Shown in pieces: positions 37,233 through 46,754 of a stretch of 64,000 nt of DNA (its first letter is position 1; each line of letters begins with the position of its first letter). Location: assembly GCF_902143515.1 (NCBI RefSeq), contig NZ_CABFVD010000007.1, forward strand, positions 21,425-85,424, in the 5' to 3' direction. The notes under the pieces are model-generated. The model did no database searches. It was not told the origin of the DNA and was given only the letters and a program-made list of their open reading frames with translations. This DNA comes from Hathewaya massiliensis (GTDB taxonomy: Bacteria > Bacillota > Clostridia > Clostridiales > Clostridiaceae). A program made the position numbers and the translations under genes.

Positions 37233-38105
37233 TATATTCCAAGTACTTATTTTTTTGTTAACCTTAAAACCATATGCTTTATATAAATTTACGGCAATCT
37301 CATTGTGGCTGTATACCTTTATTTTTAATAACTCTTCTTCAGGGGCAATGATTTTAGCAAGTTTTATAAGTTGATCTAATAGAATTTTTCCATATCCCTT
37401 TCTTCTTCTATTTGGTATTACTCCAAAGTTTACAATAGTTAAATAATCATCTTCTAATATAAGTTGACCATAGCCAATATATTCCTCCTTAAACTTTAGA
37501 AAAACACCTCCACCTTCTATATAATAATTTTGTTTCTCATCCTCTAAAATATCATCAATATTAAGCGGTACTCTATTTTCACATTGAAATATTTCATTTT
37601 GAACATTACACCTAATTTGTTCATGAATACCCTCTTTAAAATATTCAATAGAAATATCATCTTGTAAAAAATAGTTTTCAGCAAGTCTGTAATCATTTAG
37701 ACTTAAATCCATTTCTAATATACTATTGTGTTTTTTAAAATGAAACTTAGTAAGAAACTCTTCATTTATATTATTATCTTCACATCTATAGGTAACAGAT
37801 GAAGCTTTTTTAAATATACTCCATATACTAGAAGTTATACTTACTAAATTAAAATTTGGCAAAGTATAAAACTGATTTATGTTACACTTTATACCTTTAA
37901 AAGAGTTTACCCATATAAACCCTGCTATACAATTATTATATTTTAATATTTTTGCATTTTTTCTTAAGAAAAATCTTTTAAAATAGTTAGACTTATTATA
38001 TATATTAAAAAAATCTTCATTAAGAATATTAAATTGTTTATTATATTCTCTATAAGCTTTTAATTCTTTAACATTATTATGTTTAATATTTTCCCAGGTT
38101 ATCAT
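37215..38105 (-). CDS. GNAT-family N-acetyltransferase
   Basis: The 296-residue protein has a C-terminal GNAT domain (about 190-290) with the acetyl-CoA loop NRRRKGYGKILLDQLI and the following LYKAYGFKV. The N-terminal half is a diverged second acyltransferase-like region with no clear cofactor motif. The acceptor is unknown. It is 19 nt after the CotS-family gene on the same strand, so the pair may be cotranscribed. Its 3' end overlaps the terminator shared with the aminotransferase. Confidence 0.82.
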   Translation of the reverse strand: MITWENIKHNNVKELKAYREYNKQFNILNEDFFNIYNKSNYFKRFFLRKNAKILKYNNCIAGFIWVNSFKGIKCNINQFYTLPNFNLVSITSSIWSIFKKASSVTYRCEDNNINEEFLTKFHFKKHNSILEMDLSLNDYRLAENYFLQDDISIEYFKEGIHEQIRCNVQNEIFQCENRVPLNIDDILEDEKQNYYIEGGGVFLKFKEEYIGYGQLILEDDYLTIVNFGVIPNRRRKGYGKILLDQLIKLAKIIAPEEELLKIKVYSHNEIAVNLYKAYGFKVNKKISTWNIKNSIF

Positions 38106-38124
38106 AGTTTTCTTCCTCTATTAA

Positions 38125-39183
38125 CTAATTATTATATTTATTTAAGAAATAAATATACTCTTCGTAAAACTTATCTTGTCCCTCTGTAGAAGCTAAAATA
38201 TTATCTAATTTTTTCTTGTATTTTATTTCACTCCAATTCTTGTGTTTTTTATATCGCTTTTTCCCCAACTTCCAAAACTTATGCGGAAAAATTATAAGAG
38301 AAAGCATAATTTCAAGTTCATTCTTATTTAATGGATAAATAGAGTTATATGATATTATTAGTTCTTCTGCCTTTTTAAAATCCCAACTATAGTCTTTTTT
38401 ATGCATTAACCTTCTTATAAACCTTCCTAAATCATTAACCCTTAAATCTATTATAATACGATTTAAATCAATTAAAAAATATTCCTCATCTTTTTTTATT
38501 ACATTTTGATAATAAAAGCTTCTATGGCATATAGGTTTTTTCTTTTCTGCTTCCTTACTTAATTTATAGTAAGATGATATATTTAAAAGATTAAGAGAAT
38601 TCAAAGCCCTTTCTATAAATAATTCTATATTGTCAAAATACAAATAGTCAAATTCTGTTTTAAGGATTTTTTTATCTATGATATGTTTATAACTAATCAT
38701 ATCATTTATACATTCTTTATATATATCAGGCCAATTTTTTAGACAGTTTTTAAGTTTATATTGTTTTGTATTTATTTCTTCAGCACAGAGGTGGAACTTA
38801 GCTAGAAGTTTTATTCCTTCCTTTGCTTCCTCTATATTAGAGAAATCACATTCTCTCCCCTCTACCCAATCAGTCATTAAGAATAAATATCCCTTATGAC
38901 TTATATATACATTTCCCTTTTTAGTAATTAAATATCTAGGGGTATTTTTAAAACCACTTTTTAAAAGATCTTCTGTAAGTTTATATGAATTTAGTATTTT
39001 CTTTTTGCCGCTTTTCATTCTTTTTAAGCAGTAACTATTGTTTTGCATATCTATTATTTTGTAAGCACTTCTAACTCTATAAGCCTCTTTTAATGTTATT
39101 GAATACTTACTACATACATATGATATATTATTAAGCTCTTTATCACTTATATTATTATTTAATAGCTTATCATTTCTATTCAA
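38125..39183 (-). CDS. CotS-family spore coat protein (kinase-like fold)
   Basis: The 352-residue protein of the CotS/YutH group has an aminoglycoside-phosphotransferase-like fold. Visible segments are KSGKKKILNSYKLTEDLL (N-lobe), LMTDWVEGRECD (hinge), AKFHLCAEE, the catalytic-loop equivalent CHRSFYYQNVI and the metal-site equivalent FLIDLNRIIIDLRVNDLGRFIRRLM. The catalytic Asp of true kinases is not conserved in the loop, as is common in this family. In Bacillus these proteins are coat components made in the mother cell. It supports an endospore former. The GNAT gene follows directly. Confidence 0.82.
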   Translation of the reverse strand: MNRNDKLLNNNISDKELNNISYVCSKYSITLKEAYRVRSAYKIIDMQNNSYCLKRMKSGKKKILNSYKLTEDLLKSGFKNTPRYLITKKGNVYISHKGYLFLMTDWVEGRECDFSNIEEAKEGIKLLAKFHLCAEEINTKQYKLKNCLKNWPDIYKECINDMISYKHIIDKKILKTEFDYLYFDNIELFIERALNSLNLLNISSYYKLSKEAEKKKPICHRSFYYQNVIKKDEEYFLIDLNRIIIDLRVNDLGRFIRRLMHKKDYSWDFKKAEELIISYNSIYPLNKNELEIMLSLIIFPHKFWKLGKKRYKKHKNWSEIKYKKKLDNILASTEGQDKFYEEYIYFLNKYNN

Positions 39184-39255
39184 ATATATTCCTCCAAAAC
39201 CATTGCTATTAAATTATATTATAAATACAAAAATATATTACTCTAAAAAAAACAC

Positions 39256-39282
39256 ATAAAACGCGAAATATTCGCGTTTTAT
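39256..39282 (-). terminator. Terminator of ispH-rpsA
   Basis: ATAAAACGCGAA (39256-39267) pairs with TTCGCGTTTTAT (39271-39282). An eight-T run follows on the minus strand. Confidence 0.88.
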
Positions 39283-39285
39283 ATA

Positions 39286-41205
39286 TTAAATATCCATTAA
39301 CTCTTTTGTACTTAGAGAAATTCTTTTGTTTTTACCATCTACATCTATGATCTTAGCTTTTATACTTTCACCTATTTTTAGAACGTCCTGTGGTTTTTCA
39401 ATTCTATTATGACTTATCTGTGATACATGCAGCAAGGCATCTACTCCAGGTTCTAACTCTACAAAAGCTCCAAAGTCTGTAAATCTTACGATTTTACCTA
39501 GAACAATATTTCCTATAGGATATTTTTCTTCGATATTATTCCAAGGGTTTTGAATTAATTTTTTAAGACTTAAGGATAGCTTTTTATTTTCTTTATCTAT
39601 ATCTAAAACATAAACTTTAATTTCTTCTCCAATTTTTAGTATATCACTAATTTTTTCAACTTTACCCCAAGATATTTCTGATATATGAAGTAAACCATCT
39701 ACTCCATTAACTTCAACAAAGGCACCAAAATTATTTATTCTTCTTACAACCCCACTTACAATTGAATCTTTTTCTATAGAACCCCAAGTGTTTTCTTCCT
39801 TATGTTTTTTTTCTTCTTCTAATATAGTTTTTCTAGATACAACTATCTTTGTATTACGTTTATCCTTGTTAAATTCTATAACTCTAACTTCTATATCTTT
39901 TCCTATAAAATCACTTAAATTTTCTACGTAATTTAGTTGAACTTGAGATGCTGGTAAGAATATTTTAATGCCTTTAAATTTTCCTACAAGACCACCTTTA
40001 ACTTCTTCTTTAATTTTAACTGTTATTTTCAATTTATTTTCTAAAGAATCCTTTAAGATTTTATAGCCTTCTTCTCTTTCAAATTCTATTCTAGATAAAA
40101 CTACATTACCATCAGAATTCTTAACCTGTATAACCTTAGCTTCAATAATATCACCTTGATTAAATATATCTGTAAGACGACAATTCTCATCACTGGTTAC
40201 TTCATTTAAGGGTAATACTCCATCTGATTTATAATTTAAATCTATATAAGCCTCTTTAGCGTTAATAGATATAATTTCACCTTTTACTACCTTTCCTACA
40301 AAAATCTTATCTTCATTTTCTTCCATATACTTAAGTTGTTCACTCATTTGAGTATCTATGTTCTCCATATTTTCCATCTTTGTAATCGCCTCCTCAATTA
40401 TCCACTGTGGTGTTGATGCTCCAGCAGTTACACCAATATTATTAAAATATTTTAATTCCTTTGGAAGTTCTTTAGCATTTTCAATATGATAAGTATTCTC
40501 ACAATTTTCTTTGCAAATTTCATAAAGTTTTGTGGTGTTGGAGCTATTTTTCCCTCCAATTACAATCATAGCATCTACATTTTTTGATAATTCTGTAGCA
40601 GCCCTTTGTCTTACCTCAGTTGCATTGCATATAGTATTAAAAGCAACCACTTCTTTACACTTTGTAGTTACTATGGATAAAACCTTTTCCCAATTACTTT
40701 GTTTTTCAGTAGTTTGAGATACCAAACATACTTTACCATTTAGATTTATATCTTTTAAATCACTGCCATCCTTAGAAATAATAGCTTCATCATTACAACT
40801 TCCATTTATACCTATAACCTCAGGATGATTTTTGTCCCCTACTATTATTATGGTGTAATTTTCTTTATGATGTTTAGCAACTTTTTTATGAATATTGCTA
40901 ACATAAGGACAAGTTGCATCTACTACATCAAACCCATTGTCTATTAAAGTATTTTTAATAGAAGGTTTTACTCCATGTGATCTAATAATAATAGTATCTC
41001 CAATTTTTAAATTATCTATTTCATTAAATTCTATTGGGTTTATATTATTCTTTTTCAAGGAACTAACAACATCGTTATTATGAATAAGTGGGCCTAAAGT
41101 AAATATAGAATTGTTTTTTTCCTCACTTATATTCACAGCAGTATCTACAGCTCTCTTCACACCAAAACAAAATCCTGCATTATCTGCTAAAGTTATTTTC
41201 TTCAT
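39286..41205 (-). CDS. ispH: IspH-S1 fusion: HMBPP reductase plus ribosomal protein S1 domains
   Basis: The 639-residue fusion combines two jobs. Residues 1-about 285 are IspH (LytB), the iron-sulfur enzyme that makes IPP and DMAPP in the last step of the MEP isoprenoid pathway, with cluster Cys in NAGFCFGVKRAV, DATCPYVSNIH and NTICNATEVRQ. Residues about 300-635 are four S1 RNA-binding domains, the last two being the best (GVVRRINNFGAFVEVNGVDGLLHISEISWG and GKIVRFTDFGAFVELEPGVDALLHVSQIS). This fusion is known across clostridia, where it may supply the S1 function. It lies 12 nt after cmk and they are probably cotranscribed. Confidence 0.97.
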   Translation of the reverse strand: MKKITLADNAGFCFGVKRAVDTAVNISEEKNNSIFTLGPLIHNNDVVSSLKKNNINPIEFNEIDNLKIGDTIIIRSHGVKPSIKNTLIDNGFDVVDATCPYVSNIHKKVAKHHKENYTIIIVGDKNHPEVIGINGSCNDEAIISKDGSDLKDINLNGKVCLVSQTTEKQSNWEKVLSIVTTKCKEVVAFNTICNATEVRQRAATELSKNVDAMIVIGGKNSSNTTKLYEICKENCENTYHIENAKELPKELKYFNNIGVTAGASTPQWIIEEAITKMENMENIDTQMSEQLKYMEENEDKIFVGKVVKGEIISINAKEAYIDLNYKSDGVLPLNEVTSDENCRLTDIFNQGDIIEAKVIQVKNSDGNVVLSRIEFEREEGYKILKDSLENKLKITVKIKEEVKGGLVGKFKGIKIFLPASQVQLNYVENLSDFIGKDIEVRVIEFNKDKRNTKIVVSRKTILEEEKKHKEENTWGSIEKDSIVSGVVRRINNFGAFVEVNGVDGLLHISEISWGKVEKISDILKIGEEIKVYVLDIDKENKKLSLSLKKLIQNPWNNIEEKYPIGNIVLGKIVRFTDFGAFVELEPGVDALLHVSQISHNRIEKPQDVLKIGESIKAKIIDVDGKNKRISLSTKELMDI

Positions 41206-41217
41206 ACTATAGCCTCC

Positions 41218-41880
41218 TTATTTAGAAGGATTAATATGTTCTATCATTCCATTTATAACTTCTTCTATAGTTTTTCCTGTAGAATCTATAAGAAAAGCAT
41301 CTTCTGCTTTCTTTAGAGGATCAACTTCTCTATTTGAATCATATTCATCTCTTCTAATTATCTCATCTAATATACTATTAAATTCAATATCAATATTTTT
41401 ATCCTTTAACTCTTTATACCTTCTAGTTGCTCTTTCATAGGCAGAAGCTGTAAGAAAAAATTTATATGGTGCATCTTTTAAAACAACTGTTCCTATATCT
41501 CTTCCATCCATTACCACATTATAATTAGCAGCAATTTTTTGTTGCAAAGTTACAAGTTTCTTTCTAACAATTCTATTAGCTGCATATTTAGAAACATTAT
41601 TACTTATATAAGGAGACCTTATTTCATCCTCGATATCAATTCCATTTAAGATTAAGTTATCCTCATTAAAATGCATATCTAAGCTATCTATTAATTTATC
41701 TAAAGCCATATCCTCTTTCTCACTTATATTATTTTTAAGTGCAATATAAGCTATAGCCCTATACATAGAGCCAGTATTTACATATATAAGACCTAGTTTC
41801 TTTGCAAGTAATTTTGCAATAGTACTTTTACCTGCACCAGCAGGTCCATCTATAGCAATATTATATTTCAATTTCTTCAC
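41218..41880 (-). CDS. cmk: Cytidylate kinase
   Basis: It phosphorylates CMP and dCMP. The 220-residue P-loop kinase has IAIDGPAGAGKSTIAKLLAKKLG at the N terminus, NTGSMYRAIAY, the conserved MDGRDIGTVVLKDAPYKFFLTAS and the lid Arg in RATRRYKEL. It sits between a BaiN-like flavoprotein gene and ispH-rpsA, a cluster conserved in clostridia. Confidence 0.96.
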   Translation of the reverse strand: MKKLKYNIAIDGPAGAGKSTIAKLLAKKLGLIYVNTGSMYRAIAYIALKNNISEKEDMALDKLIDSLDMHFNEDNLILNGIDIEDEIRSPYISNNVSKYAANRIVRKKLVTLQQKIAANYNVVMDGRDIGTVVLKDAPYKFFLTASAYERATRRYKELKDKNIDIEFNSILDEIIRRDEYDSNREVDPLKKAEDAFLIDSTGKTIEEVINGMIEHINPSK

Positions 41881-41941
41881 GCCTTTCTTCTTAGTATATA
41901 ATTTATATTCTATATCTATTTTAAAATTCCTTTAATATAAG

Positions 41942-43165
41942 CTATATACTAATTCCTGCTAAATATCCTGTAGAAAAGGCTATTTGAAGATTATATCCAC
42001 CTGTATACCCATGAATATCAATTACTTCACCTGCAAAAGATAGATTTTTGATCTTTTTAGATTTCATAGTGGAAGAATCTATTTCTTTTGTAGAAATACC
42101 ACCTGCAGTTATAATAGCTTCTGCTATAGGTCTATACTTCTTAATATGAAGTTCCAAACTAGTTAATATATTTAAAAGCCTTTTTCTCTCTTCCTTTGTA
42201 ATAAGATTAACTTTTTTATTTGGATCTATTTCTGAAAGTTTAATTACAATATCTATAAGTTTATTCGGCAATAAATCATTTAAAGCATTTTTAAAATCCT
42301 TATTTAGATATTTTTGAAAATCCTTTTGAATTCTTTTATCTAGTTCATTTAACTCTAAAGCAGGCTTTAAATTAATAAAAAGACTTAATCCTTCTTTGGT
42401 TAGTTTTTCATCTATTTTAGCACTAGCACTTAATATAAGTGGTCCTGATACTCCAAAATGAGTAAATAACATCTCACCAAAATCTTTATATAGAACTTTA
42501 TTCTTATGCTTAAATTTTACTTCAACATTTTTTAATGAAAGACCTTGAAGCTCCTTAATCCAAGTTTCTTCTGTTTCCATTGGAACAAGAGAAGGCTTGA
42601 TTTTTTCAATGGTATGACCTAATTTATCGCAAAATTTATATCCCTCACCTGTTGAACCTGTTTGTGGATATGAAGCTCCTCCTGTACATAAAATAAAATG
42701 GTCTCCTTTTAAATTCGATCCATCTTCAAACTCTATATATTTTATTGTGTCATTTTCATTTTTAATATTAACTACTTTTTTGTTTAATAAAATATTAACA
42801 TTATGTTCAATCAATTTATTTTCTAAAACCTTAATTATATCAGAAGATTTATCACTCTCAGGAAAGATTCTATCTCCTCTTTCGACTTTTAACTTAACAC
42901 CAGATTTCTCAAAAAGAGATTTTGTATCTTCATTAGTAAAAGTATAAAAAGAACTATATAAAAAATTAGGGTTTCTAGGAATATGATCAAAAAACTCTGA
43001 TATATCTATATTATTAGTTACATTGCATCTACCCTTACCAGTTATAAATAATTTCTTTCCAAGCTTTTCGTTTTTTTCAACTAAAGTAACAGAATGATTC
43101 TTACTTGCTAATATGGCAGCCATGATTCCAGCTGGTCCTCCACCAATTACTACAACCTTACTCAA
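41942..43165 (-). CDS. FAD-dependent oxidoreductase, BaiN/HI0933 family
   Basis: The 407-residue flavoprotein has the N-terminal FAD motif VVIGGGPAGIMAAILASKN and KLGKKLFITGKGRCNVTNN, typical of HI0933-like proteins. The C-terminal GEVIDIHGYTGGYNLQIAFSTGYLAG also contacts FAD. Clostridium scindens BaiN, a bile acid reductase, belongs to this family, but most members have no known substrate. It is likely the first gene of the run with cmk and ispH-rpsA, 61 nt upstream of cmk. Confidence 0.87.
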   Translation of the reverse strand: MSKVVVIGGGPAGIMAAILASKNHSVTLVEKNEKLGKKLFITGKGRCNVTNNIDISEFFDHIPRNPNFLYSSFYTFTNEDTKSLFEKSGVKLKVERGDRIFPESDKSSDIIKVLENKLIEHNVNILLNKKVVNIKNENDTIKYIEFEDGSNLKGDHFILCTGGASYPQTGSTGEGYKFCDKLGHTIEKIKPSLVPMETEETWIKELQGLSLKNVEVKFKHKNKVLYKDFGEMLFTHFGVSGPLILSASAKIDEKLTKEGLSLFINLKPALELNELDKRIQKDFQKYLNKDFKNALNDLLPNKLIDIVIKLSEIDPNKKVNLITKEERKRLLNILTSLELHIKKYRPIAEAIITAGGISTKEIDSSTMKSKKIKNLSFAGEVIDIHGYTGGYNLQIAFSTGYLAGISI

Positions 43166-43433
43166 AATAAGTCACCAACCTTTATTTATAGGTAATTTTC
43201 ATATAAACATAGTATATTTCCATTTCAATTATTTGTCTACCTTATAGCTTAAAATAAACTTTTAAATATAAATTATTTCCTACTTAAAAAGTATAGGATT
43301 ATAACCTATTTATATTAAGACAGTTATTAATAAACCCACATAATATAAATCTCCATTTTTTCTTATAAAAATACTAATTAAAATATAAATTTGCAAAAAC
43401 TTTATTTGATATATGTATTAAGCTATAAATATA

Positions 43434-43462
43434 TTGACATAAAAAAGAGAATTTTATATAAT
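43434..43462 (+). promoter_or_regulatory. Perfect consensus sigma-A promoter of gltS
   Basis: TTGACA (43434-43439) and TATAAT (43457-43462) are exactly 17 nt apart. The predicted transcript has a leader of about 35 nt. The rest of the gap (43166-43433) shows nothing else recognisable. Confidence 0.88.
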
Positions 43463-43502
43463 TTAATTCAATATCTTAATTTAAATGTTTAGGTGGGATC
43501 AA

Positions 43503-44687
43503 ATGAAAATTAACTTAGATATGCTTCAAACAATGACAATTGCAATTTTAGTGTACTATTTAGGGAATTTTATTAAAACTAAAATCAGAATTATCGATAA
43601 ATTCTGCATTCCTGCACCTGTAGTAGGTGGGATAATATTTGCATTATTAAACTTATTTTTGAAAGAAAGTAATCTAATGCAAATAAATTTAGATACTACT
43701 CTTCAAAAGCCCTTCATGATGGTTTTTTTTACAACCATAGGCTTATCAGCTAGTGTAAAATTAATTAAAAAGGGAGGAAAACATGTAATTATCTTCTTTT
43801 TAATTTCAGTTATATTAATAATTTGCCAAAACCTCATGGGGGTTACTATTGCAAAGTTATTAAATACCCATCCCTTTCTTGGGTTAATATCCAGCTCTAT
43901 TACAATGGTTGGTGGTCATGGTACTGGGGCAGCTTTTGGTGCCCTATTTGAAAAAAGTTATAATTTCAAAGGAGCAACTACTGCTGCAATGGCTTCTGCC
44001 ACATTTGGACTTATAACTGGTAGTATGATTGGAGGTCCTATTGCAAGAAAACTCATAATAAAAAATAAGCTAAAACAATCAGAACATGAGGCTGAAATCA
44101 TAAGCACTAATAAAAATGAGAACATATCATATGAAGAAATTTTTAGAATGCTTCTTATAATTATGATTTCAATAAGTACTGGGTCTGTAATTGAACTTTA
44201 TTTATCTAATAAGGGATTAACCTTTCCATCATATATTACTACCATGATTGTAGCTTCCTTGATTTTAAATTTAGGTGAGTTCACAGGGAAATGGAGTATT
44301 AATGAAAAATGTACTGATATTTTAGGCAAAATTGGTCTTAATATTTTTCTATCAATGGCTTTAATAAACTTAAAACTATGGGAATTAAAAGACTTAGCAC
44401 TACCTATAATCATTATACTTATAGCACAAGTCCTTTTAATGTTTATTTTTTCTTATTTTATTTCATTTAAACTTTGTGGTAGAGACTATGATGCAGCAGT
44501 ACTATCTTCTGGGTTCTGTGGATTTGGTATGGGAGCTACTCCAAACGGTATGGCAAACATGGAAGCTTTAGTTGAAAAATATGGGCCTGCTCCTAGAGCA
44601 TTTTTTATTCTCCCAATTGTAGGTGCATTCTTTGTGGATTTTGCAAACTCTATAATAATAACCTTATTTATAAATTTCTTGAAATAA
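43503..44687 (+). CDS. gltS: Sodium/glutamate symporter
   Basis: The 394-residue membrane protein of the GltS (ESS) family has ten or so hydrophobic helices in two inverted halves. Landmarks are IPAPVVGGIIFALLNL, TMVGGHGTGAAFGALFEK and the second-half partner SGFCGFGMGATPNGMANMEAL, which form the substrate site. It imports glutamate with sodium and may feed the glutamate dehydrogenase encoded at 3036. The start at ATG 43503 follows AGGTGG; the upstream ATG at 43485 precedes that site. A terminator follows at 44741. Confidence 0.95.
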   Translation: MKINLDMLQTMTIAILVYYLGNFIKTKIRIIDKFCIPAPVVGGIIFALLNLFLKESNLMQINLDTTLQKPFMMVFFTTIGLSASVKLIKKGGKHVIIFFLISVILIICQNLMGVTIAKLLNTHPFLGLISSSITMVGGHGTGAAFGALFEKSYNFKGATTAAMASATFGLITGSMIGGPIARKLIIKNKLKQSEHEAEIISTNKNENISYEEIFRMLLIIMISISTGSVIELYLSNKGLTFPSYITTMIVASLILNLGEFTGKWSINEKCTDILGKIGLNIFLSMALINLKLWELKDLALPIIIILIAQVLLMFIFSYFISFKLCGRDYDAAVLSSGFCGFGMGATPNGMANMEALVEKYGPAPRAFFILPIVGAFFVDFANSIIITLFINFLK

Positions 44688-44740
44688 GGAATTTCATACT
44701 TAAAATATTTTAGATTTAAATATAACTAGATTAATATTAA

Positions 44741-44782
44741 TAAAAAGAACTAGATACTTAAATTAGCATCTAGTTCTTTTTA
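44741..44782. terminator. Bidirectional terminator between gltS and tRNA-Glu
   Basis: TAAAAAGAACTAGAT (44741-44755) pairs perfectly with ATCTAGTTCTTTTTA (44768-44782), and T runs are available on both strands. It touches the CCA end of the tRNA gene. Confidence 0.92.
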
Positions 44783-44857
44783 TGGTGACTCCTAGGGGAC
44801 TCGAACCCCTGTTACCACCGTGAGAGGGTGGTGTCTTAACCACTTGACCAAGGAGCC
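44783..44857 (-). tRNA. tRNA-Glu (anticodon CUC)
   Basis: A full cloverleaf reads on the minus strand: acceptor GGCTCCT/AGGAGTC with one G-U pair, D-arm GGTCAAGTGGTTAAGAC, anticodon stem CCACC/GGTGG with loop CTCTCAC, and T-arm AGGGGTTCGAGTCCCCT. The CCA end is encoded. Anticodon CTC reads GAG, the minor glutamate codon in an AT-rich genome. A promoter lies upstream and a terminator directly follows, so it is transcribed alone. Confidence 0.96.
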
Positions 44858-44878
44858 TTATTCCTTTCAACAAGGTCT

Positions 44879-44907
44879 ATTATAAAACTTTAATCACTAT
44901 ATGTCTA
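44879..44907 (-). promoter_or_regulatory. Promoter of tRNA-Glu(CUC)
   Basis: On the minus strand TAGACA (44902-44907) and TATAAT (44879-44884) are 17 nt apart, ending 21 nt before the first tRNA base. Confidence 0.8.
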
Positions 44908-45023
44908 ATAGATAGTATAAATGCAAAAATAAACTTCTATTGTAAATATATATAATTATACCTGTATAGGACTACTAAAAATATTTATAAACTACTATAT
45001 GAATAACACTTTATAATATATAT

Positions 45024-45218
45024 TTATACCCCTATGAATTGATTTTTCCCCTCATCATATTTATATCCTATATTTTTTAGCTTTTTTAAAATTTCTTCCT
45101 CACTTAAATCCAAATCATAGGACAGGTCTTCTAGGTTTGAATACTGATCCCTAAGTTTCATATTTACTATACTTAGAAACATAAAATTATCCATATTGAT
45201 TAGGCTTTCTCTGTCCAT
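45024..45218 (-). CDS. DUF4250 family protein
   Basis: The 64-residue protein fits DUF4250, a small clostridial family: LINMDNFMFLSIVNMKLRDQYSNLEDLSYDLDLSEEEILKKL. It is all-helical with a helix-turn-helix-like pattern in the second half, and its function is unknown. The start ATG at 45218 follows GGAGG; the GTG further upstream is part of that site. It is monocistronic. Confidence 0.82.
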   Translation of the reverse strand: MDRESLINMDNFMFLSIVNMKLRDQYSNLEDLSYDLDLSEEEILKKLKNIGYKYDEGKNQFIGV

Positions 45219-45368
45219 TTTTAAAACCTCCACTTAATAAAATAACTTCTAGATTTAAATGAATTTTATGTTGTAAATCTTAGTAAAATAAAAACTAAAA
45301 AAGTTAAGTTAATCTAATATTATTATACTACTTTTTATAACAATAAAAGAGGGTAAACCCTCTTTTAT

Positions 45369-46754
45369 TTATCCCCTAGACATTTCATAATTTCCTGTAT
45401 TATTAAACTCCTCTTTATATGCTTTTTCTGCATAAGGCTTAAACTCTTCTGATAACTTATCTAATTTCTCCATAAACTCTTTATCAGTCACCATTAAATC
45501 TGCACTTGGATGTGTTGCCTTTGCTCCAGTTACCTTCACAATTTCTCTAATCTCTTTAGGATTATCTATCATTGGACAAGGCATTAATAAATTATGATTA
45601 TAAGGTTGTCTTTTTCTCAATTCTTTAAAATAAGGCGATTGAAAAGCTTCTACAATTGGTTTTCCTTTTATATTATCTGTAGCAAAGTGAGAAAAAATAC
45701 ATGGTTCCACATCTTCCTTAGAGTTTATATGGCAATAATACTTACCAGCTATACAACCTCCAACATATGGTGCATCATTGAAAAAATCTATTGAAAATAT
45801 TTTCTTAGTAGTCCTTATGGTTCTAGTCTTCTCCCCCAATTTCAAACGTTGTTCTGGGCTCAACATAAAGTCCATTTCACTCTTAGGATTGTCCCCAACA
45901 GGCATAAACATAAAGTACCAAATCATCCTAGCCCCTTTGTCAATTATCATATCAATAAATTTTTCAGAAGTTACAGTATCTATGTTATACCTACTTGTAG
46001 CTGAAGAAACGCCAAAAGGTATACCTTTTTCTTTTAATAAGTCCATCCCATTCATTACAGATTCAAATACTCCATCAGATCTACGTGTATCCGTTTCCTT
46101 TTTAAATCCCTCTAGTGAAAACATTGGCATTACATTACCTAGTTTAGCTAATTTATCTACCAATGATTTATTAAACAAGGTCCCATTGGTAAAAGGTGTG
46201 AAAAACATATCATTATATTTCTTATATATCTTTAGCATAGAGTCATTAAAAAATGGTTCTCCTCCTAAAACAACTATATAATATATACCAAGGTTTCTTG
46301 CTTCCTTAATTATTCTGTCTAATTCTTCGTAAGGTATATCATCTTCTTTACTGTAATTAGCGGCATAGCATCCTTTACATCTTAGATTACATCTCATTGA
46401 TGGGCTTATTAAAATAGTAAAAGGTATCTTTGTATTAAACTTTTCTCCTTCCTTTTCCCTCTTCGGAACTCCATACCATATTGCATTACCAACAAAATTA
46501 GCAAAAAAACTTTTAAGAGAATTGGTGTTTGTATTTTTTAAAATATCTTGTACGTATTCTTGAATAGAAGGTATTTCTTTATAATATGCCTCTACACTGT
46601 TGATTCCCTCTCTAGTAAAATCATCTTTTATACCTTTTTTTAAAATTTCAAATAACTTGTCTACATTTTTTTCAGGATTTTTTTCAAGTAAACTTAACCC
46701 TGTCTTAACAATTGTTTCTTTTGTATTTTTTTCAATCATATCTTTAAAGCCCAT
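45369..46754 (-). CDS. Radical SAM protein with SPASM-like C-terminal region
   Basis: The 461-residue protein has an N-terminal helical region (1-110). The radical SAM core has the cluster motif CNLRCKGCYAANY at about 125-137 (SPSMRCNLRC) and the SAM-binding VVLGGEPFFN. The C-terminal region has spaced Cys (VGGCIAGKYYCHINSKEDVEPCIF and LMPCPMIDNP) that look like auxiliary cluster ligands. The substrate is unknown. No candidate peptide substrate gene is visible beside it, so a RiPP-maturase role is not supported. It may act on a metabolite or protein. A T-rich tail-containing AGAGGG hairpin lies just past its stop. Confidence 0.85.
   Translation of the reverse strand: MGFKDMIEKNTKETIVKTGLSLLEKNPEKNVDKLFEILKKGIKDDFTREGINSVEAYYKEIPSIQEYVQDILKNTNTNSLKSFFANFVGNAIWYGVPKREKEGEKFNTKIPFTILISPSMRCNLRCKGCYAANYSKEDDIPYEELDRIIKEARNLGIYYIVVLGGEPFFNDSMLKIYKKYNDMFFTPFTNGTLFNKSLVDKLAKLGNVMPMFSLEGFKKETDTRRSDGVFESVMNGMDLLKEKGIPFGVSSATSRYNIDTVTSEKFIDMIIDKGARMIWYFMFMPVGDNPKSEMDFMLSPEQRLKLGEKTRTIRTTKKIFSIDFFNDAPYVGGCIAGKYYCHINSKEDVEPCIFSHFATDNIKGKPIVEAFQSPYFKELRKRQPYNHNLLMPCPMIDNPKEIREIVKVTGAKATHPSADLMVTDKEFMEKLDKLSEEFKPYAEKAYKEEFNNTGNYEMSRG

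Noticed and set aside
37700..39183. CotS-family protein considered as an active kinase
   Set aside because: The catalytic loop reads CHRSFYYQN without the catalytic Asp, which is usual for this coat family.
45369..46754. Radical SAM gene considered as a RiPP maturase
   Set aside because: No short precursor-peptide gene, peptidase or exporter lies beside it, and the neighbouring small genes belong to known unrelated families.
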